Shown one piece after another: positions 28,527 to 37,600 of a stretch of DNA of 64,000 nucleotides. The stretch lies in NCBI GenBank assembly GCA_028819845.1, contig JAPPKS010000027.1, positions 62,001-126,000 of the forward strand. Direction: 5' to 3'. The translations under genes were made by a program, and so were the position numbers. A model generated the notes under the pieces. It had not been told where the DNA came from, ran no database searches, and was given only the letters and a program-made list of their open reading frames with translations. The stretch's first letter is position 1; each line of letters opens with the position of its first letter. This DNA comes from Candidatus Poribacteria bacterium. Lineage in GTDB: Bacteria; Poribacteria; WGA-4E; PCPOR2b.

Positions 28527-28576
28527 GGGCAAGATGCCCCGCCTATCATTGGTGTGTTGGGGCAAGGTGACCCGCT
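28527..28576 (+). repeat. Short direct repeat
   Basis: GGGCAAGATGCCCCGCC (28527-28543) and GGGCAAGGTGACCCGCT (28560-28576) are imperfect direct repeats with a 33-base period. CCTATC (28542-28547) and GATAGG (28579-28584) can pair around them. Function unknown. Confidence 0.45.
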
Positions 28577-28600
28577 GCGATAGGTGCATCCACACCCGAA

Positions 28601-28643
28601 TTTTTTCGCGAAGACATAACTTTTTACCCGGTTGATGGGTCTA
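28601..28643 (+). promoter_or_regulatory. ECF-type promoter motif, copy 2
   Basis: TTTTTT (28601-28606), 11 bases, AAC (28618-28620), 18 bases, GTCTA (28639-28643), identical in spacing to the motifs at 23981 and 34570. The leader to ATG 28707 is about 60 bases. Confidence 0.7.
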
Positions 28644-28706
28644 ATAAGTAGTTTTGTCTGGGCTGTTGGGGTGCTGTGGCGTGTTGTTTCGGTTGAGGTG
28701 TATATA

Positions 28707-30890
28707 ATGAATTCACCCGACGAAAACTTAGTGTCTCAAACCCTTGCGGGGGATCGAGACGCCTTCGGTGTGCTCGTGCATAAGTATCAGGACATGGTCT
28801 ACACTTATGCCTTTCAGAAGGTGCGGAACGAAGCCGACTCGCAGGACATCACGCAGGAGGTTTTCCTCCGGGCATATCGGCATCTCTGCAAACTGCGGCA
28901 CCCGCATCGGTTCCGAAGTTGGCTGTATACAATCATGTCCAACGAGTGCAACCGCTGGCTGGCGCGGGTCACGGAAACACGCCGGCGCGAGATTGCGTTG
29001 GACGACGTTACGGACGATGCCCTACAGATTGAACCCGCGCACACTGCCGCAACAGAAGGTTGGCAGGTGGACTTAGAGCGTGCAATCTCCGCGCTCCCGG
29101 ACGATAATCGCGTGGCGGTGTCGATGTTCTACATGGGCGGCTGTTCGATGAAGGAAATCTCAGAATTTCTCGGCGTCTCCGTGAATACCGCCCGGGGCAA
29201 GTTACATCGAGCACGGCAGCAACTCGGCACCGCGATGTCTGAACACTACGGTCGATTCATGAAGAGCCGCGAACTCCAAGGAGGATTCCTCATGCAACTT
29301 ATGGAGCAGGTACGCCATATCCCACCGCCAACAGTTGGGTTCACGTGGACCAGTGCAACTGTTAGCAAGACGGTATTTTCGTTGATTACGGCATTGTGCA
29401 TCCTGATTGGACTTATCGGAGCACGAGACAGCTCACCGAAAGCGTACGCAGGCAATCAAACTGCACTGTCGCCGCCAGACGCGAACCGCCCCATCCCGGT
29501 CGCGTTGCTTGCTTCGCCGCCATTCTCCGCACGCCCGTCAATTACGGGAATTCCTGCCGCGTCGGGGAAGCCTCCATTGGCGTCCGCCAACCGCGCCTCA
29601 GTGGAGCCGAACTCCGAGCCAGTTGACCGAGAAACCACTGCCGTGGCTGGGGGCGCCAAATCCCCAAGTCCGCAATTCGCAACTGCTGCATCGGTGAGCG
29701 GTTCCGATAAAATTGCCTTATCGGGCCGCGTGGTCGACATAGACGGCAATCCAATCGCGGGTTTCCCCATAGCTGTTGGACCGCTGATGTCATTTGACGG
29801 CAAAATCATGCCAATGTTCAGTTATGATTGGTTCAGGAGGGACGCACAGCCGTACACGTTCAAATCGGACACGGACGAAGAGGGGCGGTTTTCGATTTCG
29901 GGCATCAAACCCGGGCCTCTTCAGTTCATGGCACAGCCCAATCCTGTAACAAGCGATGACATGCCTCCGCACAGCTATAACCAAGACAATTTTGTAGACG
30001 CGGAGGTTTTGTCCATTGATACTGGCGCGATGACTTTTTATGCGGACTCCCAGCAACCGCCCCCACACGGTGGGATTACATTTACCATTGAGCCGGGGAC
30101 ACACCTTGAAAATTTTGAAGTGGTGGTTAAACCGCGGATGCGCATTCGGGGTCAAGTTGTATTTGCTGACGGCACACCGCTTGCCAAGGCGAAAGTTCTG
30201 ATTAGCGTGCGATGGCGTACACTTGATGGGGAAGGCACGGGAAGTAGCGGAGGATTACCACGCACTGACGAAGCGGGTTACTTTGTGCACTATGTGAATG
30301 AACCTGGGGTTTATGCAGTAGCCGTTGAATTTCAAGGACAATCGGCGATCTCGGAGCAGTTCGCTCTCGAAACCGGTCAACGGCATGATGATTTGGTCAT
30401 AGCGCTTGACAGCCAGCCAATTCCCATTGTGCGAACTCCGGATCGCGCCGCGCCGCCGAACCGAGATGGAGCTTGGGTGATGAATCCTGAAAATGGACAC
30501 GCCTATCGAAGCATTCATTGTGAAAGTTGGGAAGATGCTCAAGCGAAAGCGATTACCGAGGATGCCTACTTGGTTTCGATTAACGACGCCTCCGAGCAGA
30601 GTTGGCTGGTGAAAGTTTTTGGTACCGAGCCCTATTGGATTGGACTAACTGATTTCGAAAAGGAGGGTGAATGGCGATGGTCCAGCGGCGAGCCGATTTC
30701 TTACACGAACTGGGCGCCCAATGAACCGACCGAGTCGCCGCTCGGTGAAGAAGATTACGTCTTCATGGGTCTCAGTCAGGATGGACAATGGTTTGATGTT
30801 GGACCGGAAAGCCCACAGTGGCGGATGACCCAGAAGGCTATCATCGAAAGACAAGGTTTCGCCTCGTCACCACCCAATGAGAACGATTAA
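28707..30890 (+). CDS. Membrane-tethered ECF sigma factor with C-type-lectin-like sensor
   Basis: 727 residues. Residues 1-175 form a full ECF sigma factor, very similar to that of the gene at 24090 (region 2 SQDITQEVFLRAYRHL, region 4 MKEISEFLGVSVNTARGKLH). A membrane segment lies at about 221-240 (FSLITALCILIGLIG). Outside are a low-complexity Pro/Ser/Ala linker, one or two CnaB/carboxypeptidase-regulatory-like domains (about 305-560) and a C-terminal C-type-lectin-like domain (about 590-720) with YWIGLTDFEKEGEWRWSSGEP, YTNWAPNEPTE and DYVFMGLSQDGQWFDV. The domain replaces the thioredoxin-fold end of the two paralogues. ATG 28707 has GAGGTG 6 bases upstream; an in-frame ATG at 28632 would lie on top of the promoter motif. 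An internal SD-ATG occurs at codon 196. Confidence 0.85.
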   Translation: MNSPDENLVSQTLAGDRDAFGVLVHKYQDMVYTYAFQKVRNEADSQDITQEVFLRAYRHLCKLRHPHRFRSWLYTIMSNECNRWLARVTETRRREIALDDVTDDALQIEPAHTAATEGWQVDLERAISALPDDNRVAVSMFYMGGCSMKEISEFLGVSVNTARGKLHRARQQLGTAMSEHYGRFMKSRELQGGFLMQLMEQVRHIPPPTVGFTWTSATVSKTVFSLITALCILIGLIGARDSSPKAYAGNQTALSPPDANRPIPVALLASPPFSARPSITGIPAASGKPPLASANRASVEPNSEPVDRETTAVAGGAKSPSPQFATAASVSGSDKIALSGRVVDIDGNPIAGFPIAVGPLMSFDGKIMPMFSYDWFRRDAQPYTFKSDTDEEGRFSISGIKPGPLQFMAQPNPVTSDDMPPHSYNQDNFVDAEVLSIDTGAMTFYADSQQPPPHGGITFTIEPGTHLENFEVVVKPRMRIRGQVVFADGTPLAKAKVLISVRWRTLDGEGTGSSGGLPRTDEAGYFVHYVNEPGVYAVAVEFQGQSAISEQFALETGQRHDDLVIALDSQPIPIVRTPDRAAPPNRDGAWVMNPENGHAYRSIHCESWEDAQAKAITEDAYLVSINDASEQSWLVKVFGTEPYWIGLTDFEKEGEWRWSSGEPISYTNWAPNEPTESPLGEEDYVFMGLSQDGQWFDVGPESPQWRMTQKAIIERQGFASSPPNEND
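29279..29294 (+). promoter_or_regulatory. Internal ribosome binding site and ATG, sigma-sensor 2
   Basis: AGGAGG (29279-29284), 7 bases, ATG (29292-29294), in frame at codon 196, same position as in the two paralogues. A product from here would start MQLMEQVRHIPPP and contain only membrane segment and sensor. Confidence 0.55.
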
Positions 30891-31114
30891 CCTTAAATTT
30901 ACACAATTCGGTGAAAAATAACCGCATGGTAATGAACAATCGAATTACTGAGTGTTCGCAGCGCTACAATGTGTAAATCCAAACACACTTTCACGAACAA
31001 CCATCCTAATAGCCAGTTTGAATGAGTAAAAAAACGCCTGAAGGGTTGGTGTATAGGTTTAATCATCTGGTATCTCCACGAACAGTCAAGCATTAGGAGA
31101 AAGGAGCACCTATC

Positions 31115-32581
31115 ATGTTGGTTTCCTTGTCAAAGTGGAAGATTGTAGTGATTGGTCTAGGAGTTGTTGCGGCGGCTGTTTTCGCTGCACTTTTACATCG
31201 ACAGCATGTTGTGTTTAGCCAGAGCGATGGTTCACTGGAAGAGATTGCAACAAGCAACTATTTACAGGACTATTGGTGGACAACCGTCGTCAAAGGGGCG
31301 GACGAGGAGTTGACTCGTTTGCGCCACATTTCCGCTTCAACCTCATTTCAAAGCCCGCAATCCGTCGAAGCCCTTATGGAAGCGCATGACATCAATTTTG
31401 ACACTTGGGTTGACTCGCAGAAGATAAATTTCAGCGGCATCGACTTGGCAAAAGTCGATCGAGCATATCCGCGTGCAGAATACCTGCAGATGTTGCTGGA
31501 TAAAGGCCTGCTAATCGTGAACGGTGCGGAATACAATTCATTCCTCATGTACAGGTTCAATCTGCTACATTCTAAGCAGCAGTTTTTCGAGCAACCCCTG
31601 TTTGGACATGATGCCGATTACAAAAACAGTATGCTAGAACGTATGGGGCTGCCAGCGGACACGTCGCCGACACAGTTTGAAGAAGCAAGGATCCAGCATT
31701 TTTTGGAGACGCATTATTATGTGAAAGAAGCATTAAAAGACCCAACTTTCGCACAACAATGGAATGAAGGCAAATTTGTCACGATTGCCAGAGCCAAAGA
31801 TGGGACGCGTTTTCCGATGAGAGCGGACACCACCTATTTTAAATTGAACGGTAACGGCGGTGTAGACATGGGAGATATAGTTATGCCCGCTATGGGACTT
31901 TCTGCTCAAGATACGGATGCTATAATGAAACATTTGCAGCCCTTCCCTTTCGCGGAGAAACTGCCCGAACATGTCAAGATTGGCTTTATTGGTCCGGACG
32001 GCAAACCCGCTGATGCACCGAGGCGAGGAATGGCGAAGCTATGGGTGAATTTTGCCGGCATATTTGAAGATGATAGACCGGAGATTGCCCGTTCCGAGCC
32101 CGGCGTAGTGCATCCGTCAGAGGCAGATTCGCAACCTGCGAACGCTTTCGAACCGAAACCTGTATCCCGCTCATCACTTTGGACCTCCGCATCCGACTCG
32201 GCAATGGACGACTCCGCGCCTGTGGCAGCACCGCGCCACGCCGCACCGACGCTAGAGATGCCGGATTTTCCGGAGGGTTTGGAACAGCCGATCCCGGCGC
32301 CAATCGTCCCACCCAAATTGGAAAACCAAATGAAGCAAGCTGAGGATTGGAAATCGCCCGGCAGGGTTGAGGTGAATGAGTTGGAGAGGTTACTGAAGTC
32401 GTTGGAAGATACAGGTGACGCTACTTTTGTTCCAAATGTGCCAGATGACCCTGAAATGCTCCGTGATAATGATGTTTATAAAGACCGGAGCGAATCCAAT
32501 GAAAATCGACATGAATTCTATGAAGGGCGTAATGACTCCGAAACGAAAAGACCTGAATCGCCCGGGAAAAACCGGCGTTGA
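31115..32581 (+). CDS. Membrane-anchored protein of unknown function
   Basis: 488 residues; I recognise no family. One hydrophobic segment near the N-terminus (about 8-28, WKIVVIGLGVVAAAVFAALL) should act as a signal anchor and place the rest outside the inner membrane. Residues 30-310 look folded, with aromatic-rich stretches such as YLQDYWWTTVVKGADEEL. The last 150 residues are Pro/Ser/Glu/Asp-rich and probably disordered, ending in a highly charged tail (KRPESPGKNRR). It lies between the lectin-type sigma-sensor gene and the secreted lectin-type gene, on the same strand. SD AAAGGAG 9 bases before the ATG. Confidence 0.7.
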   Translation: MLVSLSKWKIVVIGLGVVAAAVFAALLHRQHVVFSQSDGSLEEIATSNYLQDYWWTTVVKGADEELTRLRHISASTSFQSPQSVEALMEAHDINFDTWVDSQKINFSGIDLAKVDRAYPRAEYLQMLLDKGLLIVNGAEYNSFLMYRFNLLHSKQQFFEQPLFGHDADYKNSMLERMGLPADTSPTQFEEARIQHFLETHYYVKEALKDPTFAQQWNEGKFVTIARAKDGTRFPMRADTTYFKLNGNGGVDMGDIVMPAMGLSAQDTDAIMKHLQPFPFAEKLPEHVKIGFIGPDGKPADAPRRGMAKLWVNFAGIFEDDRPEIARSEPGVVHPSEADSQPANAFEPKPVSRSSLWTSASDSAMDDSAPVAAPRHAAPTLEMPDFPEGLEQPIPAPIVPPKLENQMKQAEDWKSPGRVEVNELERLLKSLEDTGDATFVPNVPDDPEMLRDNDVYKDRSESNENRHEFYEGRNDSETKRPESPGKNRR

Positions 32582-32670
32582 CGCCCAACAATTTGTCGCC
32601 CTGAACGCTAAACGATTGCTAAGAGTACATCCAGCTAGAAACAGCGTTTACAGCTCGATTGATATGTGAG

Positions 32671-32719
32671 TGGCAACGCCATCGTCTAGTCATTCCCCGG
32701 TAAAAAAACCGGGTTGCCA
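32671..32719. repeat. Inverted repeat with A-run loop
   Basis: cccggt (32696-32701) and accggg (32708-32713) close a loop of six A, and TGGCAA (32671-32676) with TTGCCA (32714-32719) can add an outer stem. It may terminate or separate the transcripts of the genes on either side. It recalls the hairpin at 46-78. Confidence 0.4.
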
Positions 32720-32820
32720 AGAAATCAAACCCTAATTGGCTTCGTCAAAAGACCGATTTGGGTCATTCACAGAGGGACTCGTCCTCGGTCGTATACAACA
32801 TTCCGAAGGAGGCATCTACC

Positions 32821-34062
32821 ATGGACTGGTTACATTTAAAGTGTTTATACACTGCGCTTCGTCGAGAGAAGCTGCGGCTAGTTATTGCGATAATGGTATT
32901 TTCATTCGCCGCATCGTTGCAGGGCGCCGCTCTGGAAGGTACTTCTACACTGTCCGGACGTGTTGTGGATTTGGAAGGTAACCCGGTTGCAGGATTTGGG
33001 CTATCCCTTTTACCGTTTTCACTTGAATCAGCCGAAGGAACCTTCATCACACTTTCAGAATCGCACTCTGACGAAATGGGACGTTTTTCGATGAGCAACA
33101 TCCCGCCGGCAAAAGTCCGATTAACACCGGCCACCAAGTTTTATCATTCGTCCGGGACCAGCGGCGAAATCGTTTCCGTAAAGGTTGCGGCACTGACCGT
33201 GTACCGGCACGAGAATTCCCCTTGGCAGGGAATTGCGTTTGCTATTAAGCCGGACGTGCACGTTGAGAATGTCGACGTCAGAGTGAAATTGCGGAATTAC
33301 ATTCGGGGACGCATTGTGTTTCTCAATGGCACCCCGCTTTCCAGTGCGAGGATTAATGTCAGCGTAAACCACCGTACGCCCGACGGGACGGGTAGCGGCA
33401 GCTCAAGTTCCTCGAATGAGACAGACGCTGACGGCTACTTTAAATACTACGTAGATGAATCGGCAATCTACACAATGACGGTGAACTATCACAGGCTTTC
33501 GGCGTCAGCAGATCCCTTCCTGCTAGGACAAGGAGAAGACAGAGAAGATTTGGTTTTCACGCTCGACAGACTTCCGAATTGGCCTGAAGGTCCCACTGGT
33601 CGAGTCGAAGTTTCTGCGGAAGTATCAACGTCACCACGGGGCGTCGGCGCAGCGTGGGTGGTGAATCCGGCAAATGGGCACGCGTACAAGCGAATTCGTA
33701 GCGAGAGTTGGAATGAAGCCAACACTCATGCTGCTGCCGAAGATGGGTATCTCGTTGCAATCAACGATGCAGCAGAGCAGGACTGGATATCAAAAACCTT
33801 TGGACCAAATCGGTGCTGGATTGGACTGACCGATTATGCGAACGAAGGGGAATGGGTTTGGGCGAACGGTGAGCCGGTGACATTCACAAACTGGGCGCCC
33901 CATGAACCGCACGATAAAGACACGGGAGAGGAAGATTTCGTTTCGATGGGATTATCGGGTGAATGGTTCGACGTGGGTCCTGCAAGCATAGAGTGGCGCC
34001 TGCCGCACATTGCTATCATCGAAAAGGACAGCACTCCCGGGAAGACGACACGAACAAAGTAA
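32821..34062 (+). CDS. Secreted CnaB / C-type-lectin-like protein without sigma domain
   Basis: 413 residues, closely related to the extracytoplasmic part of the protein at 28707. It opens with its own signal or anchor (about 17-40, LRLVIAIMVFSFAASLQGAA) in place of sigma factor plus membrane segment, then a CnaB-like domain (STLSGRVVDLEGNPVAGFGL), a second beta-rich domain with IRGRIVFLNGTPLSSARI, and a lectin-like domain (about 275-405: CWIGLTDYANEGEWVWANGEP, FTNWAPHEP, DFVSMGLSGEWFDVGP). The start ATG 32821 has AAGGAGG 8 bases upstream; a 21-residue longer reading from 32758 has none. It may bind the same ligand as the sigma-linked lectin. Confidence 0.85.
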   Translation: MDWLHLKCLYTALRREKLRLVIAIMVFSFAASLQGAALEGTSTLSGRVVDLEGNPVAGFGLSLLPFSLESAEGTFITLSESHSDEMGRFSMSNIPPAKVRLTPATKFYHSSGTSGEIVSVKVAALTVYRHENSPWQGIAFAIKPDVHVENVDVRVKLRNYIRGRIVFLNGTPLSSARINVSVNHRTPDGTGSGSSSSSNETDADGYFKYYVDESAIYTMTVNYHRLSASADPFLLGQGEDREDLVFTLDRLPNWPEGPTGRVEVSAEVSTSPRGVGAAWVVNPANGHAYKRIRSESWNEANTHAAAEDGYLVAINDAAEQDWISKTFGPNRCWIGLTDYANEGEWVWANGEPVTFTNWAPHEPHDKDTGEEDFVSMGLSGEWFDVGPASIEWRLPHIAIIEKDSTPGKTTRTK

Positions 34063-34569
34063 ATTGCCGGTCACTGCTAAATCCTGATTCGCTTCGCTAA
34101 TCTATTAGAATCGCAGCGGTGTAGGTTGGGTCGAACGCGTATCGCTATCTGCGGCAGCCGCGGTGCTGCAATTGGCTTTTATGCGGCCTGAATCTATGTA
34201 AACACCTCTCTGGTAAAAACCCCGCCTTTTTATTCCGTTTCATCCAATTCGAAAACTTCTCGCGTCAAGATTATCCGCAGGATAACCCATCAAATTGCAG
34301 TCTGCCGGTCCATAACAGACGATTCCGGTGTAGTCCATCTAATCATGAAGAGAATTTGCGCCATAGACAAGATCTGCCCCGTTGCCTAGTTATCGCAAAT
34401 TTGGTTTGTCTTTCATCTCCGTCCGCTATTCGCCCCACCTTTGATGTAGTTGTCCCATAAACACAGCCTTCCTATCCCCTGTCGCGGTTGTGTGTTTTAT
34501 ATTCTCATTGAAGCGGGATTCAATTGTCTAAGACATCTCTTGGGTGCTATTTCTTGAGTTTTTCAACTA
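34063..34569. other. Non-coding interval before sigma-sensor 3
   Basis: About 500 bases without a credible gene. One hairpin (acacagcc 34461-34468 with ggttgtgt 34486-34493, then a T-rich run) could be a terminator for the preceding gene, though it stands 400 bases away. The conserved promoter-like motif begins at its end. Confidence 0.45.
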
Positions 34570-34612
34570 TTTTTTCCACGCGGTGCAACCTCTGGTACAC
34601 TTGATGTGTCTA
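34570..34612 (+). promoter_or_regulatory. ECF-type promoter motif, copy 3
   Basis: TTTTTT (34570-34575), 11 bases, AAC inside GCAACC (34587-34589), 18 bases, GTCTA (34608-34612). Spacing equals that of the motifs at 23981 and 28601. The leader to ATG 34663 is about 45 bases. Confidence 0.7.
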
Positions 34613-34662
34613 TGTAATTCAAATAGGGGTTCCATGCTTCGTTTTAGGATTAGGTGTTTATT

Positions 34663-37600
34663 ATGTATACAGCCGACGAAAAGTTAGTGTCTCAAACGCT
34701 CGCAGGCGATCGAGATGCCTTCGGTGTGCTCGTGCACAAGTATCAGGACATGGTCTACACCTATGCCTATCAGAAGGTGCGGAACGCAGCCGATTCACAG
34801 GACATTACGCAAGAGGTTTTTTTAAAGGCATTTCGCCATCTCCAAAAACTGCGGCATCCGCATCTCTTCCGGAGCTGGCTGTATACAATCATGTCAAACG
34901 AATGCAAACGTTGGCTGGAGCGCGTTACGAATAAGCGCCGGCGCGAGATTGCGCTGGAGCAGGCAGTGGACGACTCACTGCAGATTCAACCTGAACACAC
35001 GGTGCCCACACAGGGCTGGCAGGTAGACCTTGAACAGGCAATGTCAGAGCTCCCTGACGAAAGCCGACTCGTCGTGTCGATGTTCTATGCAGGTGATTAT
35101 TCGCTGAAGGAGATTTCAGAGTTTCTCGGTGTTTCCGTCAATACCGTTAAGAGCAAGTTGCGCCGTGCACGGCTGCAGCTTGGCAGCGCACTGTCTGAGC
35201 ATTACGGCAGATTCGTAAAGAGCCGCAATCTCGAAGGAGGGTTCCTCATGCAGCTAATGGAGCAGATTCGCCACATCCCATCTCCAACCATAGGGTTCAC
35301 GTGGGGCAGCACAGCAGTAAGCAAGGTGCTATTTTCGCTGATTACGGCAATGTGTGTTTTGATTGGAATAATTGGGATAGGCGATTCGCCGAATATGTCC
35401 CCAAACAACCAGATCGGGTTGTCGCAATCGTACAAGAGCCGATGGCCGATTGAGGTGAAATTTTTTACGCCAGATCACTACACATCGCGCCCTACTGTTT
35501 CAGGAATTCCATCCCCGGCGGGAAAGCACCCGGTGGGAGTCTCAAATCGCGCACTAACAGAGCAAAACCGAAATTCAACTGGACTCGGGTCAAATTCGGG
35601 GAAACTCGGTGCAAGGACCGCCACGCCGCAACTCCCCGCGGTAGCAGCGGCGAAAGAGGAGGAAATAATAACTTATTCAGGCCGGGTCGTCGACAATGAC
35701 GGTGCACCGGTACCGGATGCTAAACTTCAATATGCCATAGAGTCCTATCCGCGTGGAGGGGACGCCGAATCCGTATATTTCACATACCCTGACCGTAAAT
35801 ATGATACCCGCACTGGGAAGAATGGGGTTTTTCGATTTGAAATTTCGCCTACCAAACGCAGATCGACGCATTTCAATTTTAAGAACACGCTGAATTTCTT
35901 ACAGATTGCTGTTGCGCATCCCGATCATGCAATTTGGTGGAAGGAATATCCATTCCAAAGTACGGCAGACGTTGAGATTGAACTTGAAGCCCCAAAAATC
36001 ATTACTGGCAAAGTAATGAATGAGGCGGGCGATCCGATTAAGAACGCGAAGGTTTTGATTCAATCCGTTTTCCGTGGTCAAGGGGAACGCGGAGATAGAT
36101 TGTCACATTTTGCCTTGCCTAAACGCGTCAAGACGGACACTAATGGGGAGTTTGTGCTCCCAGGATTGCAGCAAGGTACAAAAATAAGCCTTGATGTCCA
36201 AGCATCGGGATACGCAAAGGAGTTTCGCCACAGCGTGCCGGTCAGCGGAAAAAGGCTCAATTTCCGGCTGACGCGTGAGGGCAGGATTGAGGGGCGCATC
36301 ACATATGCGGACACCGGGAAGCCGGTCAAAAGCGCGATGGTGTCGCTTCAGGGCATCTATCCGACCGTTGGGGCGGGACAGTCACCAGTTCGAAGGGGAA
36401 AATATCGCCTGAATTATGTCGCCCCCGGTACATACAGCCTTTATCTACATCAGGGGCCGAAAGGATGGACTGCCCTTCCCGAGGAGTTCATTACAGTCAC
36501 TGGCGGACAGACCGTTACTAATGTGGATTTTGCCCTGATTCGGAGCGGTTTCATCACTGGGCGGGTGACCGATCTGGACACAAACGAACCGATTGCCGGC
36601 CATACTATCAGATTAAATGATGCGGTCCGTCCGCAAGGATCTCAACTGGGGGCTCACCATATAATAACAGATGCAACCGGCGCTTACAAATTTGACGCCG
36701 TGCCCGGTGAGGCGGTCGTGCACACTAATACACCGCCGGGCTATCAAGATATAGGCTGGACCGAGAGATTGGACATCGGACAGGTTGAGAGACGTGTGGA
36801 GGTCGTTGAAGGCGAAACTGTGACCGTCGATTTTCAATTTTCGAAAGGGATTGATCTGACCGGCCGGCTTGTGGACGAGACCGGTAAACCGGTGGCCGGC
36901 GCGAAAATTTCAAACGATCGGATGCGTCTCAAAAAATACGGCACATCAGATGGGTTTGGTAGGTTCACTGTTGACGGACTGCGAGTTGGAAGTAATCTTG
37001 GCCTCAGAGCAGTAAATAGCGAATTGGGATTGCGAGGAACGGTCGAGATTGAGGTCCAACCGGATTTGCCAGTTGAAATACGAATGAAACGTCAACAGCG
37101 AATCGCGGTCTCCGGACGAGCAATTGACGGTGAAGGCAAACCGATGCCGTTGGCGAACGTCCATCTGATTCACTGGGACCATCAACGAGGTATCGGTGCT
37201 GACACCATTGTCGATGTGACAGATGACGATGGGCGGTTCCAGAATATTTCACTCATAGTTGGCGATAAATACGAAATCTATGTGAAACTAGACGGGTATC
37301 GAAATGCTGAAACCGATCAGTTCACCGCCACAGCGGTGATGACCCAAATTGCGGATTTCGTCCTGTTGCCAGCCGGCGGGCAGTTTTTTGTTGAAGGGCG
37401 TGTCATTGACGACTCTGGCGAGCCGGTTAGCGGCGTGCAACTTAGCATCAATCAGGCGGGGCAACACTGGTCAAGCCGCACCGATGAAAACGGTTATTAT
37501 CGAATGGAAGAACTTTCTATGGCGGTTATTTCCGCGCTGTACATTTTCCATCCGGCGTATCCAGACCTTGAAGTCAGAATTTTAAAAACCAACCGACGGC

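Noticed and set aside
28632-28706. Longer N-terminus for sigma-sensor 2 from ATG 28632
   Set aside because: The start would fall inside the GTCTA region of the promoter motif, and the two paralogues begin at the equivalent of 28707 with a good SD.
30899-31093. 64-codon minus-strand frame between sigma-sensor 2 and the unknown anchored gene
   Set aside because: Composition looks non-coding and there is no SD; likely chance.
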